Below are positions 11,311 through 23,200 of a stretch of 60,000 nucleotides of DNA, piece after piece. Position 1 is the stretch's first letter. Each line of letters opens with the position of its first letter. The notes under the pieces were generated by a model. That model had not been told where the DNA came from. It worked only from the letters and a program-made list of their open reading frames with translations, and did not search any database. The DNA is from Mesostigma viride (taxonomy: Eukaryota > Streptophyta > Mesostigmatophyceae > Mesostigmatales > Mesostigmataceae): contig RPFO01000188.1 in assembly GCA_009746045.1 (NCBI GenBank), positions 2,472,874 to 2,532,873 of the forward strand, written 5' to 3'. The translations under genes were made by a program, and so were the position numbers.

Positions 11311-11512
11311 CAGCTGTGGCATTAATTAATTAATTAATTAGACTCGTGCTCCCGTTTGGGAGTCACGCAGCTGTGGCATGCCTCTAGCATGAAGGAGAAA
11401 GGGGGTCTATGACCTTCCTTCCTGTTGTGCAAACAAAGGGATGAAAGGCAGTTCGGGCTCCGTGACTCCCCAACGGGAGCACGAGTCTAATTAGTTAATT
11501 AATTAATTACCT
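11311..11512. mobile_element. short inverted-repeat element (MITE-like) with TTAA borders
   Basis: Left end TTAATTAGACTCGTGCTCCC and right end (reversed) TTAACTAATTAGACTCGTGC form ~40-base inverted repeats around a ~95-base core. Each arm contains its own hairpin (CGTGCTCCC…GGGAGTCACG). The arm also occurs singly at 32606-32675. It could be a MITE, or two LINE tails of one family in opposite orientation. Confidence 0.5.
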
Positions 11513-13266
11513 ACCTACCTGACCTACCTATCAAGTTCTAACTAGCTCACTAGCTCACTAACTGACTAACTATTTTAACTAAGTAAGTACTAACTAACTA
11601 CTAACTAAACAACCCCCGTTGCTCTGCCGAACTAAGTAGATGCCCTTCGATTAAAACGCACAAATCGTGAATGATGCAAGCTACCGTGCCGACGCACAAT
11701 TGATTCTTGCCCCCCTACGCGTCTAAATCTTGTATTGTTGTCAGTAAGCGCTCAACGTGCATGGGGCTAGCTGCCCAAATATGAGATTCCACGGACAACA
11801 CCGAAAATGAGAAACCACAGTAGCTACCAGCAAGTTACGAACACAGGACCTCCCTAAATCTAGTATCAAGTAACGTTATTTCCCCGTTTCGACGAACTTG
11901 GTCCATTCACAGGTCCATTCACATTTATAGCGGTGAATTAATTGTCACACCTTGCTCAGGCAAAGTGCACCAAGTCCTAAAGCATGTCTCCCCATGTCAT
12001 TCACTTAAATAAGGAAGGGAAATGTAAAGCCATGCAACGTGAAGCCGTATGAAAGGGCATAACCACCCAAATAATCAAGTTGGTACGTATAGTGTCAACC
12101 ATGCGTGTCAGCCGTGCGTCGGTGTCTTCCGAAAACTATACAGCATATCAAGGAGACAACCATATAGTCATGCTTGATCAACCACCGCAAATTGAAACGC
12201 AAATTGAAAAATAATGTATCACAGGCTCAACCGGAACTCCCGATCAACACGTCAGTACCACCCTCTGTAGGCAAGTCCATATCGAACGGACGTAACACCA
12301 CTGAGAGACGGCGTATATAACTAACAAATGATAACCTGCCCCCCCCGCCCCCAACAGGTAGGGAGCCCCTTGCAGCAGTAGAGAGGACCACGATAAAAAC
12401 AAAGTAAGATAGCGGGTAATCATGAAGTAGACCTACGCATCCCATGACTATGCCACCACCAATTAGCTCCCCATTACGCAGTGAGAGTTACATCATCTGG
12501 TGGGATTCGACCGACTAGCCAATCGGTGCAGGGGCTTACCACCTCCATCAATTGAGCCACCTCCCCCCATGATGGTGGTTCCCCTGACTGCCTGGAGGAC
12601 GGGCTTGCCGGGGCGGACGGCATCCAAGGCAGGACTCCCACCACGAACAATTACACTCCCACTTGGTAGTGAGTAGGCCAACTAATGATAACACACACAA
12701 AGGATGCACACTACATACCGGAGCACCCTCACAGGCGTGCGCAGGGCGGGTCTACAACCCTCTACCCTACACTCCATCGCTGTGCAAGTTGCCACGTTTA
12801 CAGGTAATGAACACGAAGGGCTGACTACATGATCAAGCACAACGCGGATTCGCGTCATTACTGTAGAACAGAGACTACCGGCACGGACAATCCACAGCAG
12901 CATCATGCATAAGAAGAACCCGCGGCCGAATAATGAGGGGCCGGGTCCCTTGGATCATTCGGAACCTCGCTTGTGTACAAAAATTAGCTTACGTAAGATC
13001 TTGATTGAAGTCCCACGATCAGAACCGCCTTGCGCACTCGTGTCAGTGCTAGCCCGCACGCCGAAAGATGTAGACACGATGAGCAATAATGTCGAGATAA
13101 AAGCCACATGGTGCTTGAATGCATCATGCGCCATTGGAAACGGCCGGGACGCTCCTGCTTAAGAACTACGCCGGAGCCTCCTAGGCTGTATGTGGTAATA
13201 TGTTAAGTTCGGTTAGCCTGGAAATGCTCAAAACTCCAAAGCAGTCTGTGAAGTGTAAGTGAAATA
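11513..13266. other. gene-poor interior of the Mutator-like element
   Basis: About 1.75 kb with short CTAACTAACT runs near 11520-11610 and only short unconvincing frames (for example 12905-13162 plus, 12227-12445 minus). No transposase motif was recognised. Confidence 0.4.
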
Positions 13267-13535
13267 CCAGCAACCGACGCCATTGTCCGGTTCTTGCTGG
13301 CTGCCAGTTTATTGCTGCCGGCCTCATGTGCGGCGGTAATTTTACGTTGTATGGATGTTACGCTGCACCAGTCTGTGCTTTTTTACGTAGTACCAGTGTA
13401 GTGTAGAAATCCAAAAGCGCAAACGCCCAAAGCCAACTTCCAAGACGCCCAAAGCCCAATTCCAAGACGCCCAAAGCCCAAAGGCGGGCGAGTCTGGCGC
13501 GGCGCCGGCCATTGGGCCCCGGAATAAGAAATACC
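13267..13535 (-). repeat. right terminal inverted repeat of the Mutator-like element
   Basis: Reverse complement of 4125-4386; its outer end is GGAATAAGAAATACC. Confidence 0.85.
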
Positions 13536-13545
13536 GTATCAAACC
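13536..13545 (+). repeat. 10-bp target-site duplication, right copy
   Basis: GTATCAAACC directly after the right terminal repeat, identical to 4115-4124. Confidence 0.8.
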
Positions 13546-14231
13546 CACGTCACACGTGCCAGCTTGCAGCCTAGTTGATAAGGGGGTCAATCTCGGGGTC
13601 AATGCGTGCTACAATAGAAGTGCTGACGATGGAACCCGGACTGTGAGATCTCCGAGGATCACGCGGGAATTGTGCATGTGCGGCACGCGTGACGCGGCGC
13701 CCGCCCGCCTCCGCCGTCCCCTTTCTACTGTACTGCAGAAAAAATCTGGCGAAGCGGTGACCACCGACCAGCGTCGCGAATCTAACGATTGGAAATTTGG
13801 CCACCTTTTCTGGGAGTCACGCCGGCCATGCCCCTCTACAGGGAACTGAAAAAAATCTTCCCCAGGCCTTTCCGTCGAAGCGGTGGAATCAGGAATGTCC
13901 ATGTGGGCAGTTGGGCACGGGACGAACTGTACATACCCGCTGATGGAAATCCCGCGCGAAAAAGTGCTGACGTTGCGCCAACGGTACACTTGGCAACTTG
14001 TGTTCCGGGGTTGAGCACCGCGAGCATTGGACAGCTGGAAGCAGCTGCGCCTTGTATGCCGCCAGCTGGAGCAAGGATGGCGAAGCTTCAATAAGAACTT
14101 GAAACGCGCGGGGGCGGGCACGAGCAATTTTTGTAGCCACACAGGCAACGGCCATACGTCTCGCCTCATACGTCTCGCCTCGCATACGGTTCGCCTCGAC
14201 ACGGGAGGTTTCTCGAACGTAGCTTTAAAGC
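13546..14231 (+). promoter_or_regulatory. upstream region of the D-enzyme gene
   Basis: Region between the Mutator-like element and the D-enzyme ATG, so any promoter and 5' leader should be here. I see no clear TATA box. A short repeat ACGTCTCGCCTC/ATACGTCTCGCCTCG lies at 14157-14195. An in-frame TAA at 14226-14228 precedes the ATG. Confidence 0.4.
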
Positions 14232-17200
14232 ATGGCGGACGTTTTTCGTGGCGTGGCCATGTCTATGGCGAAGCCAGGCATAACATGCAGGCCTGCTCGG
14301 CATATCGACAACGGACAGGTTGTAAAAAGCTCACAGCCGCGATCACGAAAGTTGCGCCCTGCAATTGGTGCCAGTAATTCTAAACCGGAGCTCACCTCAC
14401 GGCTATGGGGTTCAAGGCTCCCACACCTTACGTCGCTGCAAGCGACGCTAGCATCCCGAGCGTTCCCTTCCGCAACGCCAGCCGTCTCCGCGTTTCTGTC
14501 CCACGTCGGCCCTAAAGCCAACTTCGCGAAGGTGTCGTATGGGGTCATCAAAACGGACGACCAAGGGCGCGAAATCCATATTAGCACTGAGCTAAGCGGA
14601 CCTTTAGTCGTTCACTGGGGAATCCGGAAAAGCCAAAATAATCAGGATTGGGTGGTCCCCGCAGAAAATGGTAGAGAAATCCCCGGATCCATGCGGTCTC
14701 TCATGCAAGCTAACGAAGTTGGAGGGAGTGACGCGGTGATTCGCGTTCCTACCCACCTGTTGACGCCATACTCGATACTTGAGTTTTGCCTGAATAAAAT
14801 CGACACGGACACGTGGTTGCACTATGAAGGAAATGCATTTCATTGCTTCAGCCTGCCGTTGCCGCATGGGGACGCAGCCCCTCCCGTCGCTGCGGCCACT
14901 GCGGCTCCCGCAAACCCTCCGGATGCCGCGGAAAAGGCGGCCAACCTGCTTGCGGAGATTGAGAAGGCCATCGCTGCTAAAAGCGAAGCAGCGCCGGTTA
15001 CGCCTCCTGTTGGTAAGTCAGTCACGGGGTGTTTCCCCATGCTTTCAAACAAACGTCTTTCTCGTCTCACTGAAAGTTTAGATGGGTACGGGGTTTAGTT
15101 TGAGGGGTAGCACCCGTAGATAACAGCGAGACGTGAGAGCATCAAGTGCCATCTGCAACACGTACAAAGACACAACGCACAATACACACAGATACACGCG
15201 CGCGCTTTCACACACACACACACAAAGGTTAAGCGCAGCAGGATTTGGGGAGGGAGATCGTAGTTCACATGTGAAGTGATAGTTCACATGCATGCATGCG
15301 AGACAAGTTTTTCAAGTCTGTGTTGGCCGGATGCTCTGGAGGAGGCCGTAGGTTGCTGCCAGCACATGCTTACCTCCCATACGTGCACGCGGGGCAAGTT
15401 GGATGGATGCCAGCACATCCTCACATTCCACGGATGGATGGAATTGCTGCGCCATAATTGGCACCCATACCTGGGCCAACTTGTATCGCCATGCATCGCT
15501 GGACTGCTTGGCCTCCAGCAGGCATCGCCCAGGTCTCTGGCTGTGCATGCTCTTGACTGTCTTCCCGCACCCACTCAAACAGTATTGCCCTGCACTTTCT
15601 GTGTCACTTTACCGGTCATTGCCCTTGCCGTTGGCGTCGTCCACTTCCGTTTGTCTTTGCCGTCTCGCCCCGTGCCCATGGCCTCAGCGCCCGGTGGCTA
15701 CCAGCGTCCGCCCCAGGACCTGTGTGAGCGCTGGTCCTACCTGCGGTGGGAGCGGGCGCACCGCCCCACGCGCAAGTTCAACGAGCAGAGCAAGGAGTTT
15801 GAGCTGGCCGTGGGTGGGTATTGTCGTTCTGGGGATTTAAGAAACTAGAGCTCAAGTATCTATTCATCTAGGGCTCCCTTCAGCACGTTGGGGCAAGGAG
15901 TGGGAGCTGGCCGTGGGTGGTGGTGCCCTTCAACAATATGGAGCGCTCATGGTTTCGGGTGCACTTGTGCAGGCAGAGCAAGCAGGAGCTGGCCATGGGT
16001 GACTGCGTGTGTTAGTGGTTACTTTGGAAATTTGGCATCTGTCCATCAGCACAGCAGATTTCGAGATGGCTGCAGGTGGTCAGGGGTTGGGGTGGTCTGG
16101 GTGTGGGTAAGCGTGGGCATGGGCAAAGTGCCAAGAGCTGCCATTATCGTGTAGTAGCAACCATGATCGGTTCCACAGGGGGTATTGCGGCCAATCAGCA
16201 GATCACGATCTGTGTGACCGTGCATCTTACTATGTGCAGTACGATGCGTGTTACTATAATTGTCTCGCCATTGTGGCGCTGCATCACTTCCAGTGGTCAC
16301 CCTAATCTCGCTCCAGTCTCAGCCTCAAGCCATTCCTTGGCCCTGCCTTGCCCTCACCTTGTCCTTGCCCCGCCCTTTTCCTGGTCCTTTCCAACTTGTC
16401 TCGCCATGGTGGCGCTACATTACTTCCAGTGGTCACCCTAATCTCGTTCCAGTCTCAGCCTTAAGCCATTCCTTGGCCCCGCCTTGCCCTCACCTTGTCC
16501 TTGCCCTGCCCTTTTCCTGGTCCTTTCCCTTGGCCTCGCACCCCTGTGCCGTCGCTGCGTATGCCAGCCGAGCTCGAGGGGCTGATGCGCGCGGGCTGGA
16601 CGGTGGAGCAGCTGTGGAACTCGCAGCCGTCTGGTTGGGCCAAAGAGGGCATGGTGGGCACGGTGAGTAAAGGGGGTAGTGCGGGGCCAAAGAGGGCATG
16701 GTGGGCACGGTGAGTAAAGGGGGTAGTGCGGGGCTAAAGAGGGCGTGGTGGGCACGGTGAGTCAAGGGGGGTAGTGCGGGGCCAAAGAGGGCGTGGTGGG
16801 CACGGTGAGTTAAGGGGGTAGTGCGGGGCCAAAGAGGGCACGGTGGGCACGGTGAGTTAAGGGGGTAGTGCGGGGCCAAAGAGGGCGTGGTGGGCACGGT
16901 GAGTAAAGGGGGGTAGTGCGGGGCCAAAGAGGGCGTGGTGGGCACGGTGAGTAAAGGGGGTAGTGCGGGGCCAAAGAGGGCATGGTGGGCACGGTGAGTA
17001 AAGGGGGTAGTGCGGGGCCAAAGAGGGCATGGTGGGCACGGTGAGTAAAGGGGGTAGTGCGGGGCCAAAGAGGGCGTGGTGGGCACGGTGAGTCAAGGGG
17101 GGTAGTGCGGGGCCAAAGAGGGCGTGGTGGGCACGGTGAGTAAAGGGGGTAGTGCTTGGCCAAAGAGGGCGTGGTGGGCACGGTGAGTAAAGGGGGTAGT

Positions 17201-20200
17201 GCGGGGCCAAAGAGGGCGTGGTGGGCACGGTGAGTCAAGGGGGGTAGTGCTGGGGGCTGTATGCGCATGTTGGGTGCAAGCGGGGGTTGTGACAAACACA
17301 CAAAGAAGCATGGTGGGCAAGGCAGATCCGAGAGGGCGGTTTACTGGACAGGGTGGGTTCACAGGGCGGGTTGCTGGGCATATTGTGTTGATGCTCGGGT
17401 TGGAGTCCCTTTGCCAAATGACATGCGTGAGGGGAGCACGTGATACATGCCCACGCAGGCAGTGCTCATAAACACCCAGGAGCTCCCGTCCCCACCGCAA
17501 TCACCATGTCCCGCATCCGCCCCGTGTCGTCTGCGCGAGAGCAGCATGCAGTAGGGAAGGTGGCATGATGGGGACGAAGGCGAGGGGGTTGGACGGGTGG
17601 GTGAGTGATTGGGTGGGTGGGCATTTGGGCATGCGTTATATTTGTCTGTACCCATGCACCGGGTGTGCGTGTATGTATTGAAACTACAATGTGCATCGTG
17701 CTTGTGCCACACGCGCATCGCGTTTGCCCGATGCCTGCGCGCAGGACATGCCGGTGCCCTACACGGAGGCGAGCGTGGGCCAGGCGGTGCGGCGCGCCGG
17801 CGTGCTGCTGCACGTCACCTCCCTGCCCTCCCCCTTTGGCATCGGCGAGCTGGGGGATGACGCGTACCGATTCGTGGACTGGCTGGCTGCCGCGGGCATG
17901 AGCATATGGCAGGTAAGATACGGGGCGATCGTGCAGCTGGCAGGGAATTGGGAGCATCTGGCAGGTGAGATATGCTTCTAAGATTGTTGGAGCATCTGGC
18001 AGGTAGGGCTAGTGGAGCATTTGAGGTAGTGGAGAAGTGAAAGTTAACGGAGCACCTGGCAGGCTGCAACGGGCAGTTACGGTTGTGTTGAGCATCTGGC
18101 ATGTAAGGGTTTGGCATCCCGGGGGGAGGTGGAAGGCCCTGAGCATGCAGCTCTGGTCTTTTCTTTTCCACCGCCGTGGCCTCATGATGCCCTGGCCTCT
18201 GCCTTCCCATCCTGCTTACTATCAAGTAACACGCGTTCTAATTTGCCCGTTAAGACCACAGTGGGGGAGCACAATATGCAGGCCACCCTTACGCTTGTGA
18301 AGATGACTGTGGGAGGGAGGGAGGGAGGGAGGGAGGGAGGGAGGGAGGGAGGGAGGGAGGGAGGGAGGGAGGGAGGGAGGGAGGGAGGGAGGGAGGGAGG
18401 GAGGGAGGGAGGGAGGGAGGGAGGGAGGGAGGAGGGAGGGAGGGAGGGAGGGAGGGAGAGAGGGAGGGAGGGAGGGAGGGAGGGATTGGCTGCAGTTTGC
18501 AGCAGTTTGGCCAGCGTTTTCCGCAACGCATTTTGCACGGTACCATCTTAGCCGCAGAGTCAGGAGTTTTGCGCCAAAGATCCCCCGTTTAACTTGTAGA
18601 TACCCGTGGAAATGCTCAAAATGCGTCCGCTCTTCACGCGCTCTCCAAATAAATTGGCTTCGCAGAGTCTTCGAAATGTGATCCGCCTGATAATGTCGTG
18701 GTCTTTGCCCCTCCACCTGCCCCCCACGCAAACGTTTGGTCGCTTGCGCAGGTGCTGCCCATGCTGCTCCCTGGCCGACCGGGCCCCTACCGCGACACCT
18801 TCTGGTCGCCCTACTCGTCCCAGGACGCGTGCTGCGGCAATGCGATGCTCATCAGCATCGACCACCTCATCCGGGACGGCCTGCTCAAGCCGAGCGAGCG
18901 GCCCAAGGAGCTGCCAGCTGGCAACATCGACTATGACGCCGTGGCCGCCGTCAAAGGTAACTTTTTCTTAGGACCCTCATCCAAATTTCAAGAGCCTGTT
19001 AGGTATGTGTCGAAGTGTTGCTAGGACTGCATCGACGGCAACAGCAGGAAAGTTGACTATGAGGCCGTGGTGGCCATCATGAGTGTGTATGTGTGTGTAT
19101 GTGTGTATGTGTGTGTATGTGTGTGTATGTGTGTATGTGTGTGTATGTGTGTGTATGTGTGTGTATGTGTGTGTATGTGTGTGTATGTGTGTGTATGTGT
19201 GTGTATGTGTGTGTATGTGTGTGTATGTGTGTGTATGTGTGTGTATGTGTGTGTATGTGTGTGTATGTGTGTGTATGTGTGTGTATGTGTGTGTATGTGT
19301 GTGTATGTGTGTGTATGTGTGTGTATGTGTGTGTATGTGTGTGTATGTGTGTGTATGTGTGTGTATGTGTGTGTATGTGTGTGTATGTGTGTGTATGTGT
19401 GTGTATGTGTGTGTATGTGTGTGTATGTGTGTGTATGTGTGTGTATGTGTGTGTATGTGTGTGTATGTGTGTGTATGTGTGTGTATGTGTGTGTATGTGT
19501 GTGTATGTGTGTGTATGTGTGTGTATGTGTGTGTATGTGTGTGTATGTGTGTGTATGTGTGTGTATGTGTGTGTATGTGTGTGTATGTGTGTGTATGTGT
19601 GTGTATGTGTGTGTATGTGTGTGTATGTGTGTGTATGTGTGTGTATGTGTGTGTATGTGTGTGTATGTGTGTGTATGTGTGTGTATGTGTGTGTATGTGT
19701 GTGTATGTGTGTGTATGTGTGTGTATGTGTGTGTATGTGTGTGTATGTGTGTGTATGTGTGTGTATGTGTGTGTATGTGTGTGTATGTGTGTGTATGTGT
19801 GTGTATGTGTGTGTATGTGTGTGTATGTGTGTGTATGTGTGTGTATGTGTGTGTATGTGTGTGTATGTGTGTGTATGTGTGTGTATGTGTGTGTATGTGT
19901 GTGTATGTGTGTGTATGTGTGTGTATGTGTGTGTATGTGTGTGTATGTGTGTGTATGTGTGTGTATGTGTGTGTATGTGTGTGTATGTGTGTGTATGTGT
20001 GTGTATGTGTGTGTATGTGTGTGTATGTGTGTGTATGTGTGTGTATGTGTGTGTATGTGTGTGTATGTGTGTGTATGTGTGTGTATGTGTGTGTATGTGT
20101 GTGTATGTGTGTGTATGTGTGTGTATGTGTGTGTATGTGTGTGTATGTGTGTGTATGTGTGTGTATGTGTGTGTATGTGTGTGTATGTGTGTGTATGTGT

Positions 20201-23200
20201 GTGTATGTGTGTGTATGTGTGTGTATGTGTGTGTATGTGTGTGTATGTGTGTGTATGTGTGTGTATGTGTGTGTATGTGTGTGTATGTGTGTGTATGTGT
20301 GTGTATGTGTGTGTATGTGTGTGTATGTGTGTGTATGTGTGTGTATGTGTGTGTATGTGTGTGTATGTGTGTGTATGTGTGTGTATGTGTGTGTATGTGT
20401 GTGTATGTGTGTGTATGTGTGTGTATGTGTGTGTATGTGTGTGTATGTGTGTGTATGTGTGTGTATGTGTGTGTATGTGTGTGTATGTGTGTGTATGTGT
20501 GTGTATGTGTGTGTATGTGTGTGTATGTGTGTGTATGTGTGTGTATGTGTGTGTATGTGTGTGTATGTGTGTGTATGTGTGTGTATGTGTGTGTATGTGT
20601 GTGTATGTGTGTGTATGTGTGTGTATGTGTGTGTATGTGTGTGTATGTGTGTGTATGTGTGTGTATGTGTGTGTATGTGTGTGTATGTGTGTGTATGTGT
20701 GTGTATGTGTGTGTATGTGTGTGTATGTGTGTGTATGTGTGTGTATGTGTGTGTATGTGTGTGTATGTGTGTGTATGTGTGTGTATGTGTGTGTATGTGT
20801 GTGTATGTGTGTGTATGTGTGTGTATGTGTGTGTATGTGTGTGTATGTGTGTGTATGTGTGTGTATGTGTGTGTATGTGTGTGTATGTGTGTGTATGTGT
20901 GTGTATGTGTGTGTATGTGTGTGTATGTGTGTGTATGTGTGTGTATGTGTGTGTATGTGTGTGTATGTGTGTGTATGTGTGTGTATGTGTGTGTATGTGT
21001 GTGTATGTGTGTGTATGTGTGTGTATGTGTGTGTATGTGTGTGTATGTGTGTGTATGTGTGTGTATGTGTGTGTATGTGTGTGTATGTGTGTGTATGTGT
21101 GTGTATGTGTGTGTATGTGTGTGTATGTGTGTGTATGTGTGTGTATGTGTGTGTATGTGTGTGTATGTGTGTGTATGTGTGTATGTGTGTATGTGTGTAT
21201 GTGTGTGTATGTGTGTGTGTTTCAGGACCCTCCTTCAGCTGCATGCAGGCAGTCTCTTAAAGACACGAACACGACTCAGGACCCTCCTTCAGCTGCATGC
21301 AGGCAGTCTCTTAAAAACACGAACACTATTTTGTTGTAGTAGTGGTAGTTTTTTATGTTTGTGAAGAGTCTCGGCCATGGTGGCCGCCATGGCAGTTCAG
21401 GTCTCACTTTGTTTTCTTTCTCTGGCTGTTCTTGTTTCATTCACCACCTTACGAAGGATTCCTCGCCCTGTAATGCAAGGCTGTTGTTAGTGGCTGTCAG
21501 TGGCTGTCAGTGGCTTTTGCTGCTGTTGCTGGTATCTGTCTTTTTCTGATTACGACGAATTACTTCTGGCCTTGCCTTATTGGGCTACTCTCCCTCGGAC
21601 CGAATACTGGTGCAGGTGTCTTCGTAAATATATATTAGTATTCAGTGTTTGTATGATTATTTCGTTTTCATTCCTCAGACCCGATGCTAGCGCTGATGTG
21701 TCTTTAAGATTGGTAGCACAACCAATTGTGTGGATTTGTTGTCGTTTCCCGTCAGGCTGGGGATTAAAATGTATGCGTTGTCGTCTCTGTGTTCATTCCC
21801 CCCCCCCCCCCCCCCCAGCACGCACATACGGTGCTGGTGCTGGCGCTGGTGTGGTCGTCACATAGATTGTAGCAGTATATGGCCTTGGCGCTTGTGATCA
21901 TATTTCTTCACAGACCTGCTGTTTGGTGCTGGTGATTTCTTTTCAAACTTTGCCCTGTCATTTGCCTTACTTTATTCCCCTGGCACAACAGACCCGCTGC
22001 TGGCGCTGGCGGCGGACCGGCTGCTGTCTGGCAAGGACGCCCCGCCCACGCTGGTGGAGGAGTTTGCGGCGTTCCAAGCGGACCCCGACGTGGCCAGCTG
22101 GGTGAACGACGCGGCGCTGTTTGCTGCGCTGGATGCTCGCAACCCGGAGCTCAACTGGTGAGAACGCGCGCTCGCACGCATGCTGATGTACGGATATTGC
22201 TAGGATTGTTGTGAAGGTCAGGTGATATTGCAACCCAAAAGCTCAACCGGTACAACAACGCACCCACCGGAATGATGTCCTGGCCGCAGTGTTGGTGATA
22301 CTTGCTCCCGGCAGTAGCGTTGTCCGGCGGGCCGTACGATTCGACATCTGACGGTCTGACATTGACGAGTCTGGCGAACAGAAAGTCGGACGGAGGAGCG
22401 TTGTTGAGATGCGACCCGAGCTGAACTGGTACCTGCGTGTTCATGCACTTGGTGTACTAGTGCTATCGGTAGTACCCTGTGGTGCTCCCATGCAGTCACC
22501 ATGCAGGCCCAGCGGGGCATCAGGAGCCCAGATGGGGCCTCCATGCAGGCCCCACTTGCCCCTAATGTCCCCTAACTGTCCCCAGAAAATCAAATCGCAA
22601 AACTAGTAGAGTTGACAGCTTGCCTTTTCTGATATATTCTTTGAACCTGCAACGTCCGATCCCTCCCCCCCCCACACCCCGCCCACCCCCCACCCCCCCA
22701 CCACCCCACCACCCCAACTCAACCCAACCCAACCCAACCCAACCCAACCCAACCCAACCCAACCCAACCCAACCCAACCCAACCCAACCCAACCCAACCC
22801 AACCCAACCCAACCCAACCCAACCCAACCCAACCCAACCCAACCCAACCCACCGCACCCACTGGCATACACACATACGTACGCACATAATGCCCACACCA
22901 CCCACCATCACCACCCACCTCAACCCACAACCCACCACGGATCGCCACCACACACTACCCCACCCACCACTGTCACCATCACCACCCACGACCCTGCCGC
23001 GGACTGCCAGGTGGCAGTGGGCGCCCAGCCTGCGCGACCGCGACCCCGTGACACTGGAGACGGCGCGCTCAGTGCTGCATACCGACATCCGGAGATTCGT
23101 TGCGCAGCAGTTCCTGTTTGAGCGGCAGTGGGGCGCGCTCAAGCGCTACGCGAACAGCAAGGGCATCAGCGTGTTCGGGGACATGCCCATCTACGTGGGC

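Larger units (their letters stand above)
4125..13535. mobile_element. Mutator-like DNA transposon with long terminal inverted repeats
   Basis: The left end (4125-4386) and right end (13267-13535, reversed) are inverted repeats. Both begin GGTATTTCTTATTCCGG, match almost perfectly for ~185 bases, and then stay similar through TAAAATTACCGCCGCACA to GTTGCTGG. A 10-bp direct repeat flanks the pair. Repeats of 200-300 bases plus 8-11 bp target duplications are the established hallmark of the Mutator/MULE superfamily. The 9.4-kb interior shows no recognisable transposase: it is satellite DNA, a captured gag frame and a LINE tail, so the copy looks non-autonomous. The right end lies about 690 bases upstream of the D-enzyme ATG and could affect its promoter. 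Confidence 0.75.

Noticed and set aside
12487-12575. tRNA gene or tRNA-derived SINE head on the minus strand
   Set aside because: A TGGCTCAATTG A-box-like and a GGTCGAATCC B-box-like motif exist, but the T arm does not pair and no full cloverleaf can be drawn.
13609-14202. Minus-strand frame of 197 codons opposite the D-enzyme upstream region
   Set aside because: No motif, no splice pattern, and overlapping frames on both strands; treated as non-coding.
19067-21364. Reading frames of 725-765 codons on both strands
   Set aside because: They are translations of the 10-bp satellite; all frames are open and the residues cycle as CVCVCMCVYV or HTHTHTYTHI.
22717-22852. Interstitial telomere
   Set aside because: (AACCC)n is G-rich on the other strand but is not the TTTAGGG or TTTTAGGG repeat of green plants, and it lies inside an intron.
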